DNA of 64,000 nt. Source: Cyclobacteriaceae bacterium. Lineage in GTDB: Bacteria; Bacteroidota; Bacteroidia; Cytophagales; Cyclobacteriaceae. Below the pieces are notes generated by a model. That model saw only the letters and a list, made by a program, of their open reading frames with translations, did not search any database and was not told where the DNA came from. The stretch spans positions 270,672 through 334,671 of the forward strand of contig JANQEU010000069.1 in NCBI GenBank assembly GCA_028278225.1. The letters run 5' to 3'. This document shows, piece after piece, positions 9,054 to 18,470 of this stretch. Both the position numbers and the translations under genes were made by a program. Position 1 is the stretch's first letter. Each line of letters begins with the position of its first letter.

Positions 9054-9080
9054 ATTTGTATTACATTTTATAATACAAAT
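9054..9080 (-). promoter_or_regulatory. Operator and probable promoter of the toxin-antitoxin operon
   Basis: Perfect 10-bp arms ATTTGTATTA (9054-9063) and TAATACAAAT (9071-9080) are separated by 7 bases, immediately upstream of the antitoxin start at 9047. On the minus strand the outer arm overlaps TATATTTG (9083-9076), which matches the Bacteroidota -7 consensus TAnnTTTG. An extra half-site like AATACAAA follows at 9084-9090. The arrangement fits binding of the RHH antitoxin over its own promoter. Confidence 0.7.
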
Positions 9081-9179
9081 ATAAATACAAACCGTTAGAC
9101 TCTGACATCTTGACAGTTTTCTTCAATTGGTATTGTATTTGATCTTGCCGGATTCAGGATCTAAAAGTTAGAATTTGAT

Positions 9180-11069
9180 ATGCAAGAAAAAGGTACCATT
9201 TCCATACACACAGAGAACATTTTCCCGATCATCAAAAAGTTTCTCTACTCAGATCATGAGATATTTTTAAGAGAGCTGATCTCCAACGCAGTGGACGCCA
9301 CCCAAAAGATCAAAAGACTCGCATCACTTGGTGAGTATTCAGGCGAACTTGGTGATGTGACGGTGGAAGTAAAGGTTGACAAGAAGAAAAAGACAATTAC
9401 GGTTTCCGATAAGGGGATTGGCATGACAGCTGAGGAAGTCAAAAAATATATAAACCAAATTGCGTTCTCAGGTGCCACGGAATTCCTCGAGAAGTACAAA
9501 GACAAAGGTGAAGACCAGCAGATCATCGGTCATTTCGGACTTGGGTTCTATTCATCATTTATGGTCGCCAAAAAAGTGGAGATCATAACCAGATCTTTTC
9601 AGGAGGATGCGGAAGCGGCAAAATGGATCGGTGAAGGAAACACCGAATTTGAAATTGCACCAACAAAGAAAAAAGAACGGGGAACCGATGTAATTCTTCA
9701 TATTGACAAGGATTCGGAAGAGTTTCTGGAAGACCATCGAATACAGGGAATACTCAACAAGTACGCCAAATTTCTACCGGTTCCCATCAAATTTGGAACA
9801 AAAGAAGAGAGTGTGGAGGATGGAAAAGACAAGGATGATAAGCCCAAGTACAAAACCGTCAAAAAGGACAATATCGTTAATGATACCGATCCAATATGGA
9901 CAAAGTCACCTAACGACCTGAAAGACGAAGACTATTTAAAATTCTATAAGGATCTTTACCCTTTCTCCGAGGAACCGCTTTTCTGGATCCACCTCAACGT
10001 AGATTATCCATTCAACCTGACAGGTATCTTATATTTCCCCAAGCTCAAAAAGGACTTTGAGTTACAGCGAAACAAAATTCAACTGTATAGCAGACAGGTA
10101 TTTATCACGGATGAAGTCAAAGATGTGGTTCCCGAGTTCCTTCAACTGCTTCACGGCGTAATCGATTCACCGGATATTCCGCTGAATGTCTCACGAAGCT
10201 ATTTGCAGTCAGATGCCAATGTCAAAAAGATCAATGGATACATCACTAAAAAAGTTGCCGACAAACTGGCTGAACTTTTCAAAAAAGACAGAAAATCTTT
10301 TGAAAGCAAGTGGTCGGATATTGGAATTTTTGTGAAATACGGGATGATCTCCGAGGAAAAATTTCATGAAAAAGCCAAGGACTTTGCCCTTTTGAAAAAT
10401 GTTGAAGGCAATTTCTTTACAATTGAAGCATACAAGGAAAAAGTGAAGGCCAATCAAACCAACAAGGACAAGCAAATTGTAATGCTTTATACCTCGGATG
10501 AAAAACAACAACATACCTACCTTGAAGCTGCGCAAAAGAGGGAATATGACATCCTGATCCTTAATGAAGCATTGGACAGTCATTTTATCAATCATGTCGA
10601 GCAGAAGTTTGAGGTAACATTTAAGCGAATCGATGCGGATGTCGTCGATAAGCTGATTGACAAAGGTGAAGACAAGGAATCTGTTTTAACAGAAAAGGAG
10701 AAGGACACCATCAAACAGATATTTGAAGACGCTGTCAATGACAAAAATAATATAGTGACTATTGAGTCAATGGCAACTGATGACTTCCCGGTAACGGTTA
10801 CGCTTCCGGAATTCCTGCGACGGATGAAAGATATGCAGGCTTTGGGTGGCGGCGGACCTATGATGTTTGGAGAGATGCCGGTAAATCTGTCAGTTACGAT
10901 CAATGGGAACCACTCAATGGTAAGAAAGATCCTGAATGCTAAGAAAAAAGCCGACAAGGTTTCACTGGCAAAACAAGCCTATGACCTTGCCTTATTATCG
11001 CAAGGTATGCTGATGGGTCAGGATCTTACCAGCTTTATAAAGCGCAGTGTGGATATTGCGTCAGAATAG
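9180..11069 (+). CDS. htpG: Molecular chaperone HtpG (Hsp90)
   Basis: A 629-residue ATP-dependent chaperone. The N-terminal GHKL ATPase shows FLRELISNAVDA (residues 30-41), DKGIGM (about 79-84) and GHFGLGFYSSF; the middle domain includes SRSYLQSD with the catalytic Arg loop; the C-terminal dimer domain follows. There is no MEEVD tail, as expected for bacteria. Length is typical (620-640). ATG at 9180 is preceded by a 130-base gap from the divergent TA operon, and a terminator follows the stop. Monocistronic. Confidence 0.97.
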   Translation: MQEKGTISIHTENIFPIIKKFLYSDHEIFLRELISNAVDATQKIKRLASLGEYSGELGDVTVEVKVDKKKKTITVSDKGIGMTAEEVKKYINQIAFSGATEFLEKYKDKGEDQQIIGHFGLGFYSSFMVAKKVEIITRSFQEDAEAAKWIGEGNTEFEIAPTKKKERGTDVILHIDKDSEEFLEDHRIQGILNKYAKFLPVPIKFGTKEESVEDGKDKDDKPKYKTVKKDNIVNDTDPIWTKSPNDLKDEDYLKFYKDLYPFSEEPLFWIHLNVDYPFNLTGILYFPKLKKDFELQRNKIQLYSRQVFITDEVKDVVPEFLQLLHGVIDSPDIPLNVSRSYLQSDANVKKINGYITKKVADKLAELFKKDRKSFESKWSDIGIFVKYGMISEEKFHEKAKDFALLKNVEGNFFTIEAYKEKVKANQTNKDKQIVMLYTSDEKQQHTYLEAAQKREYDILILNEALDSHFINHVEQKFEVTFKRIDADVVDKLIDKGEDKESVLTEKEKDTIKQIFEDAVNDKNNIVTIESMATDDFPVTVTLPEFLRRMKDMQALGGGGPMMFGEMPVNLSVTINGNHSMVRKILNAKKKADKVSLAKQAYDLALLSQGMLMGQDLTSFIKRSVDIASE

Positions 11070-11105
11070 TAAATACTGCAATAGAAAATTGATATGTCAG
11101 AAAAC

Positions 11106-11131
11106 AAGGATTCTTATTGAGTCCTTTTTTT
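11106..11131 (+). terminator. Rho-independent terminator after htpG
   Basis: Arms AAGGATTC (11106-11113) and GAGTCCTT (11119-11126), with one G-T pair and a 5-base loop, run into seven T. It lies 37 bases after the htpG stop. Confidence 0.8.
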
Positions 11132-11165
11132 ATAATTTTAGTTCGGGCATAGACGTTTAATTTTT

Positions 11166-12026
11166 GTGAAACTCCATGTGCGCTTAGTAATCTTTCTTTT
11201 CGTTTTGTTAACCGGACTCAAATCGAAAGGTCAGGAGGATGCCATTGCCAACCTGTTCAAGGTCGATTATGAGACTCCTTTGACGATCGAACTGAAGAAG
11301 GCCAGTGAATCTGATGAAGAACCTATTGAGCCCGTTCAGAAAAAAGAGAGGAAGAAAAATCCAAAGATCTTCTATGGTATTAAAACCAAGCGAGGTTTCA
11401 CAAAAACCGGATTTGGGAAAAATACTGTGGTAGAACTTTTTCACTATCTAAAGTACAAGGATTTTGAAGGGCCGGGAAAATACGTCAGGGACTTTTACTA
11501 CTATGACTTTAAGAAGAAAAAAATTCTCAATTCCCTGAATGTCGGCGATCCGAAGAATGTAGGGGTCATGCATGGACATTATGTGAAAAAAATGGGTGAA
11601 CAGATCCTGGAGGAAGGTTATTTCTACAAAGGCATGAAACACCGCAGATGGGTGCGCCTCAATCGGCACGATATCCTGTTTGACAAAAAAGTATACTGGA
11701 AAGGATGGCCTGAGCAATCCTTACTTGCATTCTACGATTATAAAAAGGAGATATTGAAGGAAGCCATACCTGTGCATTTCGGTGAGCGGGAGGGTACATA
11801 TTATGCATTTCACGAAAATGGTGTTGTGGCGGTAAGCGGGGAATACAAGTATGACAAAAGGATTGGCATTTGGAGGGAGTACTATCCTAACCGCAGACTG
11901 AAGAGGGAGATATCCTATCCCGAAGATCCCTACGATTTTGGAAAGAAAACTTACATTTCCAAGGAATGGGATGAAAGCGGAAACCTGATTTATGATCGCA
12001 ATTCTTTTCTTAGTGGCTCACATTAG
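11166..12026 (+). CDS. Secreted protein with MORN-like/YwqK-type repeats
   Basis: A 286-residue protein with a signal peptide (cleavage near SKGQ, residue 22). The C-terminal third contains MORN-variant repeats of the kind seen in the YwqK family: YAFHENGVVAVSGEYKYDKR, IGIWREYYPNRRLKREISY and EWDESGNLIYD. Such repeats form a beta solenoid; the function in Bacteroidota is not known. GTG start at 11166. Stand-alone, convergent with the acyltransferase, whose stop overlaps its end by 17 bases. Confidence 0.7.
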   Translation: MKLHVRLVIFLFVLLTGLKSKGQEDAIANLFKVDYETPLTIELKKASESDEEPIEPVQKKERKKNPKIFYGIKTKRGFTKTGFGKNTVVELFHYLKYKDFEGPGKYVRDFYYYDFKKKKILNSLNVGDPKNVGVMHGHYVKKMGEQILEEGYFYKGMKHRRWVRLNRHDILFDKKVYWKGWPEQSLLAFYDYKKEILKEAIPVHFGEREGTYYAFHENGVVAVSGEYKYDKRIGIWREYYPNRRLKREISYPEDPYDFGKKTYISKEWDESGNLIYDRNSFLSGSH

Positions 12027-13065
12027 AAAGGCGGATCAACCACTGACGAATAATCAGCATTACAAAGGAAACACCAAAACATAATAACCCTATCCGCCAA
12101 TCCCAGATCACAGTCGTGACCACAAACAGGAGTATCCACCAGAAAGGAATAATGAACAACGCGGATACCCATTTCATTGAACCGTAGAAGACAATATCCT
12201 TAATTGGTGATAAGACCCGTTGAAGTATCCACAGGGGGAGGAAGTTAAATATCCCCAGGAGTCGTCCCAGTGCTAACAGAACCGGAACCGGTTTTGCCGG
12301 GTTTTTGAGTCCGTTGTCATTCAGTAGTTTGTTCCTAAACTCAGCGTATGGCATGTTTTCGTTACGCCTGTTTATCAATATTTTCCTTTTCTCATAATCT
12401 TCGTCATTGTCCGGCAAGATCATACATTCTCTCATTCCCGCGCTGATATCAGACTTTAATTGATTGATCGCTTTCGCCGGATGCTCATCATAACTTTCGA
12501 GATAATCCCTAACCCTGATCGGAGTGCCATAAACGATGGAAAGCTTGTGAAAAGGCCTTTGGTGATGGTAGTAGTTGATGCCTATTGGCACAACATACAC
12601 GTCCCTGTCGGGCATTGCCTCCTGTGATTCCAGTGACATCCTCGAACTGCCTTTAGAAAGGTTTCGGAGAGGGTATTCATTACTGTGATTTGCTTCGGAG
12701 AAAATCAATATCCCCTCGTTTTTCCTGAGGCGGTTCCTGACCACCTCGAACACCTCTTCATTTTTGGCGAGCTTATCATAACCATCCTGCATCCTGTATA
12801 TCGGCTGCATCTGCAGGGCGGTCATAAACCACATACCTGCATGACTGCCAAAGACATCTGACCTGGTAAGTGACGTAATTTTTACCGGGGATGTTGCGCC
12901 AATCAACAGTGCATCCATAAAGGAATTTTGATGATTGCATGAATAGATTATGGGATTACCAAGGGGCAACCCCTTTCGACCTATTATTTCAGGTCTCCAG
13001 AAAAACAGCATCCTCACCAGATCCATATAATGCCTCATGAAGAAGTAGAAAGCATTTTTCATCAT
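12010..13065 (-). CDS. PlsC-like 1-acyl-glycerol-3-phosphate acyltransferase
   Basis: A 351-residue membrane protein with the PlsC/LPLAT motifs: NHQNSFMDALL (HX4D, H at about 45) and a later FSEANHSN block in place of the EGTRS glycerol-phosphate site, then VYVVPIGINYYH. Two or three hydrophobic segments sit at the C-terminus (residues 290-345). It would acylate lysophosphatidate or a related lipid at the inner membrane. Its ATG overlaps the TGA of the preceding transporter gene (ATGA), implying coupled translation. The exact substrate is unknown. Confidence 0.82.
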   Translation of the reverse strand: MMKNAFYFFMRHYMDLVRMLFFWRPEIIGRKGLPLGNPIIYSCNHQNSFMDALLIGATSPVKITSLTRSDVFGSHAGMWFMTALQMQPIYRMQDGYDKLAKNEEVFEVVRNRLRKNEGILIFSEANHSNEYPLRNLSKGSSRMSLESQEAMPDRDVYVVPIGINYYHHQRPFHKLSIVYGTPIRVRDYLESYDEHPAKAINQLKSDISAGMRECMILPDNDEDYEKRKILINRRNENMPYAEFRNKLLNDNGLKNPAKPVPVLLALGRLLGIFNFLPLWILQRVLSPIKDIVFYGSMKWVSALFIIPFWWILLFVVTTVIWDWRIGLLCFGVSFVMLIIRQWLIRLSNVSH

Positions 13066-13970
13066 GTAGTAACGGCAAGTTTTTTACGGTTCCACCATGA
13101 GGCAAGGGAAAGCCCGGAAATGATATGCCATATACCCCACCAGGCAGCTACAAGTGCCATTCCCCCCATTCCATCAAAAAAATTAAAAATAAGTACCAGT
13201 CCCAGTGCGGAATTTTGGATACCTGTTTCAATCGCCAGCGTTCTGCGGTCGGAAGAAGGTAATCCAAATAATCTTCCCAAATTGTACCCTGTTGAAAGGG
13301 CGACCAGGTTGTGCAGGAAAACAAGTATGATCACTAAATGGATGTGGTTGATGAAGTTGTCATAATTTGCAATGAACATGACAATCACAAATCCGAAAAA
13401 TATGACAATTGATATCGTCTGCATTATAGGTCTTAGAAAATTAGCTATTCGTGGAAAATAATGCCTGGTCGTCATACCCAGTATGATAGGGACCCCAAGG
13501 ATCGTAACAATCACCCTGAACACATCTAGTACGTCCAAACTTACTACTCGCAAGATATCATTCGTGGGGCCATACAAAGATCCCCAAAACGCCAGGTTGA
13601 ACGGGGTCATGAAGATGGCTAAAACGCTTGCGAATGCGGTCAAACAAACCGACAACGCAATGTTGGCTTTCGCCAAAGAAGACATAAAATTAGATATGTT
13701 CCCTCCCGGACAGGCAGCAACCATGATCATCCCCAGCGCAACGCTCGCTGATGGTTTTAGTATAGCGATAAGTAAAAAAGTAAGAAGAGGTAATGCAAGA
13801 AACTGTGAGAAAACTCCAATCACTGCTCCTTTCGGATTAGATAAGACCAGTTTGAAATCGTTGAAAGTAAGGTTAAGCGCCACCCCGTACATAATAAATC
13901 CCAGAATAAAGTTTAGAAGAAGCAGGTTGTCCTGGTTCATATTAATCTTGATAGCATCGATTTCGCTCAT
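13062..13970 (-). CDS. BASS (bile acid:sodium symporter) family transporter
   Basis: From ATG 13970 the protein has 302 residues and about nine membrane helices. The family region NFILGFIMYGVALNL, VAACPGGNISNFM and IETGIQNSALGLVLIF corresponds to the crossed-helix sodium sites of BASS/ASBT proteins. In bacteria these carry organic anions such as pantoate or keto acids. A longer frame to 14084 overlaps the divergent lipoprotein and is not needed. Translationally coupled with the acyltransferase downstream. Confidence 0.85.
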   Translation of the reverse strand: MSEIDAIKINMNQDNLLLLNFILGFIMYGVALNLTFNDFKLVLSNPKGAVIGVFSQFLALPLLTFLLIAILKPSASVALGMIMVAACPGGNISNFMSSLAKANIALSVCLTAFASVLAIFMTPFNLAFWGSLYGPTNDILRVVSLDVLDVFRVIVTILGVPIILGMTTRHYFPRIANFLRPIMQTISIVIFFGFVIVMFIANYDNFINHIHLVIILVFLHNLVALSTGYNLGRLFGLPSSDRRTLAIETGIQNSALGLVLIFNFFDGMGGMALVAAWWGIWHIISGLSLASWWNRKKLAVTT

Positions 13971-14072
13971 ATAAAGAAGGTCTTTTTGGCGGTAAAACTG
14001 CAAAGAAATAAACAAGGTATCAATAATTGCTTTTTTGACGTATATTTTGGTATACAGCTTCCCATTGATTTC

Positions 14073-15203
14073 ATGAAAATCCATTGTGCCAGATGTATCG
14101 TGATCATGGTTGCGTTCAGCAGCTTATCCTGCACAAGTGATGAAGAGGACCAATCCGTAACCATTTCAGATCAGTCATTCAACGTCATAGAAAATGCTGA
14201 AATGGATACCTACATTGGAGAATTGGTCACTGCTTTTAACGGTAAAAAGCAATTACATTTTGTAATGAATGAGGGAAATGTTGATGACGCATTCAGGATT
14301 GATCATAATGGTACTATTTCTGTCAATAACCCTGTCGCGATAGATTATGAGATCAATCCGCAATTTACACTGGACGTAAGCGCATTTAATGGAAATGCCC
14401 GGGATGACGCCATAGTAGAGATCTTTGTTCGGGACATTCCATCCCCGGTATTCAACAAATTGTTTTTTACAATCACTGAAGATGCAAAAAATGGAGACGT
14501 AGTCGGAACAATTGAGGTGACCAGTCTGGCAACGGATGAAATTCAATTGGAATTCGCCTCAGGGAATGAGAATGCAGTTTTTTCTTTGGGTAACAATGAC
14601 GAGCTGATTCTTGAAAAAAGAGACGAACTTAATTTCACAGATCGGTATCTACACCTTGGAATAATTGCAGAGGCAGCCACGGAGGTAAGTGATGGAGTTA
14701 TCGCTGTCGACCTGATCAGCAAAGATGACCAAAGTGTTCTGCTTGACGCTATGAAATATGCCATCAGAGACGGGGTGATTGAAGACTTTGGCATTAATGA
14801 TTTGCATTACAATTATGACTTTACAATCGTAAATCAGGAGGTGCAAATAATTGATGGTGAAATAGATATCAATAACTTAAATGTGGGTGTTTTTGCAGAA
14901 CTCTATTCTCCTGATACCGTCTTTCTCACAGGAACCTATGTATTTATGGATAAGGATGATCCGGAATTTTCCATTGAGATCATAGACAGGAAATACTTCA
15001 CACATGCCCTTTTATTCCTGGACAAAGACAATAATCATCAACTGAACGATTTGACGGAGATGTACTTTGCAGAAGGGGGATCCATCAGAATTGATAAGAT
15101 CGGCCATCAATATCGCATGTCTTGTGAGCTTACTCTCGAAAATGAAAAATCCCTCACAGGGTCCTATGAGAGTGATTTTCTTTATTTCGACAAAAGGAAC
15201 TAA
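14073..15203 (+). CDS. Lipoprotein with cadherin-like domains
   Basis: From ATG 14073 the protein has 376 residues; a longer frame from 13986 would place 29 odd residues before a clean lipoprotein signal with lipobox SLSC. Two cadherin-like repeats are visible: FNVIENAEMDTYIGEL with later FRIDHNGTISV, and FTITEDAKNGDVVGTIEV with FSLGNNDELIL. The C-terminal half is a beta-rich region that I do not recognise. Probably anchored in the outer membrane, surface or periplasmic. Divergent from the BASS gene with 102 bases between starts. Confidence 0.7.
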   Translation: MKIHCARCIVIMVAFSSLSCTSDEEDQSVTISDQSFNVIENAEMDTYIGELVTAFNGKKQLHFVMNEGNVDDAFRIDHNGTISVNNPVAIDYEINPQFTLDVSAFNGNARDDAIVEIFVRDIPSPVFNKLFFTITEDAKNGDVVGTIEVTSLATDEIQLEFASGNENAVFSLGNNDELILEKRDELNFTDRYLHLGIIAEAATEVSDGVIAVDLISKDDQSVLLDAMKYAIRDGVIEDFGINDLHYNYDFTIVNQEVQIIDGEIDINNLNVGVFAELYSPDTVFLTGTYVFMDKDDPEFSIEIIDRKYFTHALLFLDKDNNHQLNDLTEMYFAEGGSIRIDKIGHQYRMSCELTLENEKSLTGSYESDFLYFDKRN

Positions 15204-15212
15204 GAGGGGTTA

Positions 15213-16019
15213 TTAATTTCCCTTGCGGATAATAATATCTCCGTGCATGTTCTTGAATGTATACTCCGGGCCGCCTCCGTTGATCCTGCCTACTACAAAT
15301 GAATTAATCGAGACTTCATATTCACCATCGTCCGTATTTTTGACCTCCTCCCTGGCTGTTTCCGTATCCATATCAAAATCACTATAAATATCGCCACGAT
15401 CCGATTTCATTCTTGCCGTAACCGCGGCATCCGAAGGAAGTGTAACATCCACATCACCATTAAGCGTGACAAATGACATCTGTGCCTCGGTGTTGATCTG
15501 ATTGAGGCGCACTTCTATTGCTCCGTTAACGGTATTTGCTAATACCGAGCCCTCTATTTCGGTCATTTTTATCGGCCCGTTTACATTCGATACCTCCATT
15601 GCTCCCTTCACATTAGTCACTGAAATATCTCCATAGACCGTACTAATGCCAAGATCAAAATTAAATGGTACGGATATCGTGAGATCTGTTCGTCTTTTCC
15701 AGCTTTCGGTGTTGATTTCCACTTCGTTATCATCTTCCCTTGCGGTGATCTCTACCGGATTTGACTGAATACGCTTCATACCGGGAGGTGGAGTTTTCCC
15801 GCTTCTGTCTTTACTTCTGGATTTCACTTCAGCCAGTACCAATACCTCCTGACCATTGTAACCTTTTACAATGATATCCCCATTCACCTGCCCAACTTTC
15901 AAAATACCTTCCGCTCCGGGGTTAGAAAGCGGAATTGTGAATTCTTCTTTAAAATCCTCCTGGCCGTAAACCAAAATTGCGCTTGCAATAAATCCCAATA
16001 ATATAAATGCTCTTTTCAT
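15213..16019 (-). CDS. Secreted DUF4097 family beta-strand repeat protein (second of pair)
   Basis: A 268-residue protein with a signal peptide (cleavage after VYGQ). It repeats the DUF4097 pattern of short GD-I strands: VGQVNGDIIVKGYNG, STVYGDISVTNVKGAMEVSN, VNGPIKMTEIEGSV, ANTVNGAIEVRL, TLNGDVDVTLP, which would form a right-handed beta solenoid or stacked adhesin-like fold. Last gene of the ECF sigma operon; 2 bases separate it from its paralogue upstream. Likely a cell-envelope output of the regulon; no biochemical role is known. Confidence 0.8.
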   Translation of the reverse strand: MKRAFILLGFIASAILVYGQEDFKEEFTIPLSNPGAEGILKVGQVNGDIIVKGYNGQEVLVLAEVKSRSKDRSGKTPPPGMKRIQSNPVEITAREDDNEVEINTESWKRRTDLTISVPFNFDLGISTVYGDISVTNVKGAMEVSNVNGPIKMTEIEGSVLANTVNGAIEVRLNQINTEAQMSFVTLNGDVDVTLPSDAAVTARMKSDRGDIYSDFDMDTETAREEVKNTDDGEYEVSINSFVVGRINGGGPEYTFKNMHGDIIIRKGN

Positions 16020-16021
16020 TT

Positions 16022-16879
16022 CTATTTCATTTTTAAATACATATTTCCATTCAGAGTTTCAATCTTTATTTCAGGTCCGCCTGATCCGATACGGATCCCG
16101 GTCTTTTCATTGATCTTATATACCGTCCCTCTCCTACTGCTTTTCTCACTTTTCACAACGACTGGTTTCAGATACTCAAAATTGTAGGAAGAGAAAAGTT
16201 CACCATTCATTGATTTGGAATATACCGATGCGTTCAGATTTGGCTGCATTTTCAATATGATATCTCCATTTATTGAATGGAAATACCCATTCCGGGTAGG
16301 ATTCTGTGAGTAGGTGACCGTGACATCACCATTAACAGTACTGGCAACTTTCACTTCCATGGCCTCCTCAATTTCGATACTGCCATTCACATTGTTTGCC
16401 CGTATTACACCTTCGATCCCTCCAATCAATACATCTCCGTCATTAACGGTACTGGCCTTGAGGGATGCGCTTCGGGGCACTCCCACTTTGAAGTCGTACC
16501 TGTAGCCATAATCCGGACAATCTTCGATCTGCATACCAACCAGTTCGCCATCTCGCCATCTTTCAACAATAAAAGGAGCCTCCATACCCAATTTTAGCAT
16601 CTTACCGTCCAATCTTTCCTTCAATGAGAGTTCACGCATTCCCTTATCCAGATCAGATTGGTTGTCCGCCTTTACCGTTATTTTCAGGTCCACCAGGACC
16701 TCATTTTTATCCGTAGCGTAAACCTCCACATCACCGTCGATATTGCTGATCTTGACGGTAAATCCGTCTGACACGGTCACCGGTATGGTCTTGTTGATCC
16801 TTTTCTCATCGCGAATACTTTGTGAGTAAACACCCGAGGCTACAATGGCCAATCCAAATATTGTAAACAATGTTTTCAT
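16022..16879 (-). CDS. Secreted DUF4097 family protein (first of pair)
   Basis: A 285-residue paralogue of the following gene with a signal peptide (GVYSQ) and the same repeats: ISNIDGDVEVYATDKNEV, STVNDGDVLIGGIEGVI, NNVNGSIEIEEAMEV, STVNGDVTVTY, SINGDIILKM, KSMNGELFSS and a terminal TLNGNMYLKMK. Its ATG overlaps the TGA of the anti-sigma-like gene (ATGA), so expression is tied to the sigma operon. The two paralogues have probably arisen by duplication and may form a complex. Confidence 0.8.
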   Translation of the reverse strand: MKTLFTIFGLAIVASGVYSQSIRDEKRINKTIPVTVSDGFTVKISNIDGDVEVYATDKNEVLVDLKITVKADNQSDLDKGMRELSLKERLDGKMLKLGMEAPFIVERWRDGELVGMQIEDCPDYGYRYDFKVGVPRSASLKASTVNDGDVLIGGIEGVIRANNVNGSIEIEEAMEVKVASTVNGDVTVTYSQNPTRNGYFHSINGDIILKMQPNLNASVYSKSMNGELFSSYNFEYLKPVVVKSEKSSRRGTVYKINEKTGIRIGSGGPEIKIETLNGNMYLKMK

Positions 16880-17685
16880 ATTTGCTGTAGTTTTTCAACA
16901 GTTAGTTGCAGCTTTTCTTTGACAACTTCATTTAATTCAGGTTTAGCCAGCAGCTTTTCGAACTCATCTATCGCCGACTTTTCACGCAAAATCAGCATTG
17001 CGTCTGCAATTGCTGCCTGGATCAATGGTGAATCCTGCAAAGAGATTGATTTCACCAATACTGATCTTGCCTCAGAGTAATCCCAATATTTCATGAGGGA
17101 TTCCAGTGCCGCTAATCGCACATTTAAATTCTCATCCCTGTTTAATGTCTCCGCCAAAACCTCAATTACCCTAAGATCCGCTGAAGGCAAATCGCCTGCA
17201 AGACTGACAGCCCTTATTCTTTCCTGGGCTTTCGGCTGCTCGATGAGGGTTAGCATCATCATCTTTTTCATCTCCTGCACCTCGGTACTTAATTCGGCCA
17301 GTTGCCTGTCTTCTTTGGTATCCGGTATCACAAACCAGCCCAGCGCGCTTCCTAAAATCAATGACGCCAGCCCAACCCTCCAGCTTCTGGAAACCCAATC
17401 CTGAAGAACCGGCAGCCAATTGATGGCACTGTTTCTTTCATTGGCAGCCACATACCCCAGGAGCATCGCTTCAAATTTGGCATCCATCCTCTCGCTGGGA
17501 CCGGGGACCGAAACTTCTCCGAGGTCAGACCAAATCTCCTCACTGATCTTCAGCTCTTTTTGAAGCTGCGGATGACCATGCAGGTACTGGAAAAGTTCGC
17601 CCTCCTTTTCCCGGTCCAATTCTCCGGTGAGATAGTCCATCCACCACTCCGTAGCTATTCCATCGTTTAATATCAATTTGTTCAT
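16876..17685 (-). CDS. Anti-sigma-like membrane protein with HEAT-type repeats
   Basis: A 269-residue protein with one membrane helix (about 105-125, WRVGLASLILGSALGWFVI). The cytoplasmic N-terminus (WWMDYLTGELDREKEGELFQ) looks like an anti-sigma domain without the zinc ligands; the periplasmic side is helical with HEAT-like repeats (NLNVRLAALESLMKYWD, SPLIQAAIADAMLILREK). It directly follows the ECF sigma gene, 4 bases after its stop, and overlaps the DUF4097 gene. A TTG at 17700 is an alternative start, but ATG 17685 fits the operon spacing better. The regulatory role is inferred from position. Confidence 0.7.
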   Translation of the reverse strand: MNKLILNDGIATEWWMDYLTGELDREKEGELFQYLHGHPQLQKELKISEEIWSDLGEVSVPGPSERMDAKFEAMLLGYVAANERNSAINWLPVLQDWVSRSWRVGLASLILGSALGWFVIPDTKEDRQLAELSTEVQEMKKMMMLTLIEQPKAQERIRAVSLAGDLPSADLRVIEVLAETLNRDENLNVRLAALESLMKYWDYSEARSVLVKSISLQDSPLIQAAIADAMLILREKSAIDEFEKLLAKPELNEVVKEKLQLTVEKLQQI

Positions 17686-17689
17686 TTTC

Positions 17690-18241
17690 TTACTGATCAA
17701 GTCTTACATAAATTGATCTTAATTCCTTCAAAGTTCTGTGCACCCTTACTTTAACCGCACTTTCAGAAATGCCAAGAAGATTGGCCACCTGTTCATACTT
17801 CAGCTTTTGGAACCTCGTCAGCTCCAGAAGTTCCCGTTTTTCCGGGCTTAGTGATAACAGCGCCTCTTTCAGGTTGTCTATTTCATCTTCCCTGGTCATC
17901 CTTAACTCGGTATTGTCTTCATCCACTGTCTCATAAACTGAATCCTGCATCGACTCCTGGAAAGCATATCTTTTGTTCTTTCTGAAGTGATCGTGGTGAA
18001 CATTCCTGGCAAGATGAAATGCCCATGTTTCAAACTTCCCCTCGTCAGAATAGGTATGTCGATACTTAAGCATTCGCATAAACACATTCTGGACGAGATC
18101 TTCGCTCGTAGGACCATCATTGGTCATGTTATAAAAGAATCCGAAAAAGCGCCGGCTGTACCTATGATATAGCAGGCTCATCTTTTCAAGATCCCCTTTT
18201 TTCACTTTCAGCATTATCGCATGATCAGCTAATGAGTCCAA
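17690..18241 (-). CDS. ECF-type RNA polymerase sigma factor
   Basis: A 183-residue sigma-70 family protein. Region 2 is seen in DGPTSEDLVQNVFMRMLKYR (about residues 43-62) and KFETWAFHLARNVHHDHFR; region 4 in LSPEKRELLELTRFQKLKY and the helix-turn-helix VANLLGISESAVKVRVHRTL. The TTG start at 18241 is preferred to ATG 18214, because relatives share the DHAIMLKVKKGDLEK N-terminus. First gene of the four-gene operon with the anti-sigma-like protein and two DUF4097 proteins. Probably controls this operon and an envelope-stress response (inference). Confidence 0.9.
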   Translation of the reverse strand: MDSLADHAIMLKVKKGDLEKMSLLYHRYSRRFFGFFYNMTNDGPTSEDLVQNVFMRMLKYRHTYSDEGKFETWAFHLARNVHHDHFRKNKRYAFQESMQDSVYETVDEDNTELRMTREDEIDNLKEALLSLSPEKRELLELTRFQKLKYEQVANLLGISESAVKVRVHRTLKELRSIYVRLDQ

Positions 18242-18470
18242 TCTGTTTGCTTTTCTACCGGGAGAACTTTGGGTTGTACAGGAAGTTACATGATTATTTA
18301 AAAAAAATTGATTGATAGGGCCATCTGACTCCCCTCATCAGATTCTTTGGCAAAATTACAATGAATCAGGAGTTTTCTTGAGAACCATTCAAGCATTCTG
18401 GCGATAATTAAAATTCTTTTGGCTGCCATAGGGTGAAACTATAAATTGCGGCAAAGTAGATCAATGTGAT

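Noticed and set aside
13971..14084. Longer N-terminus for the BASS transporter
   Set aside because: It would overlap the start of the divergent lipoprotein, and the added residues have no membrane or conserved pattern.
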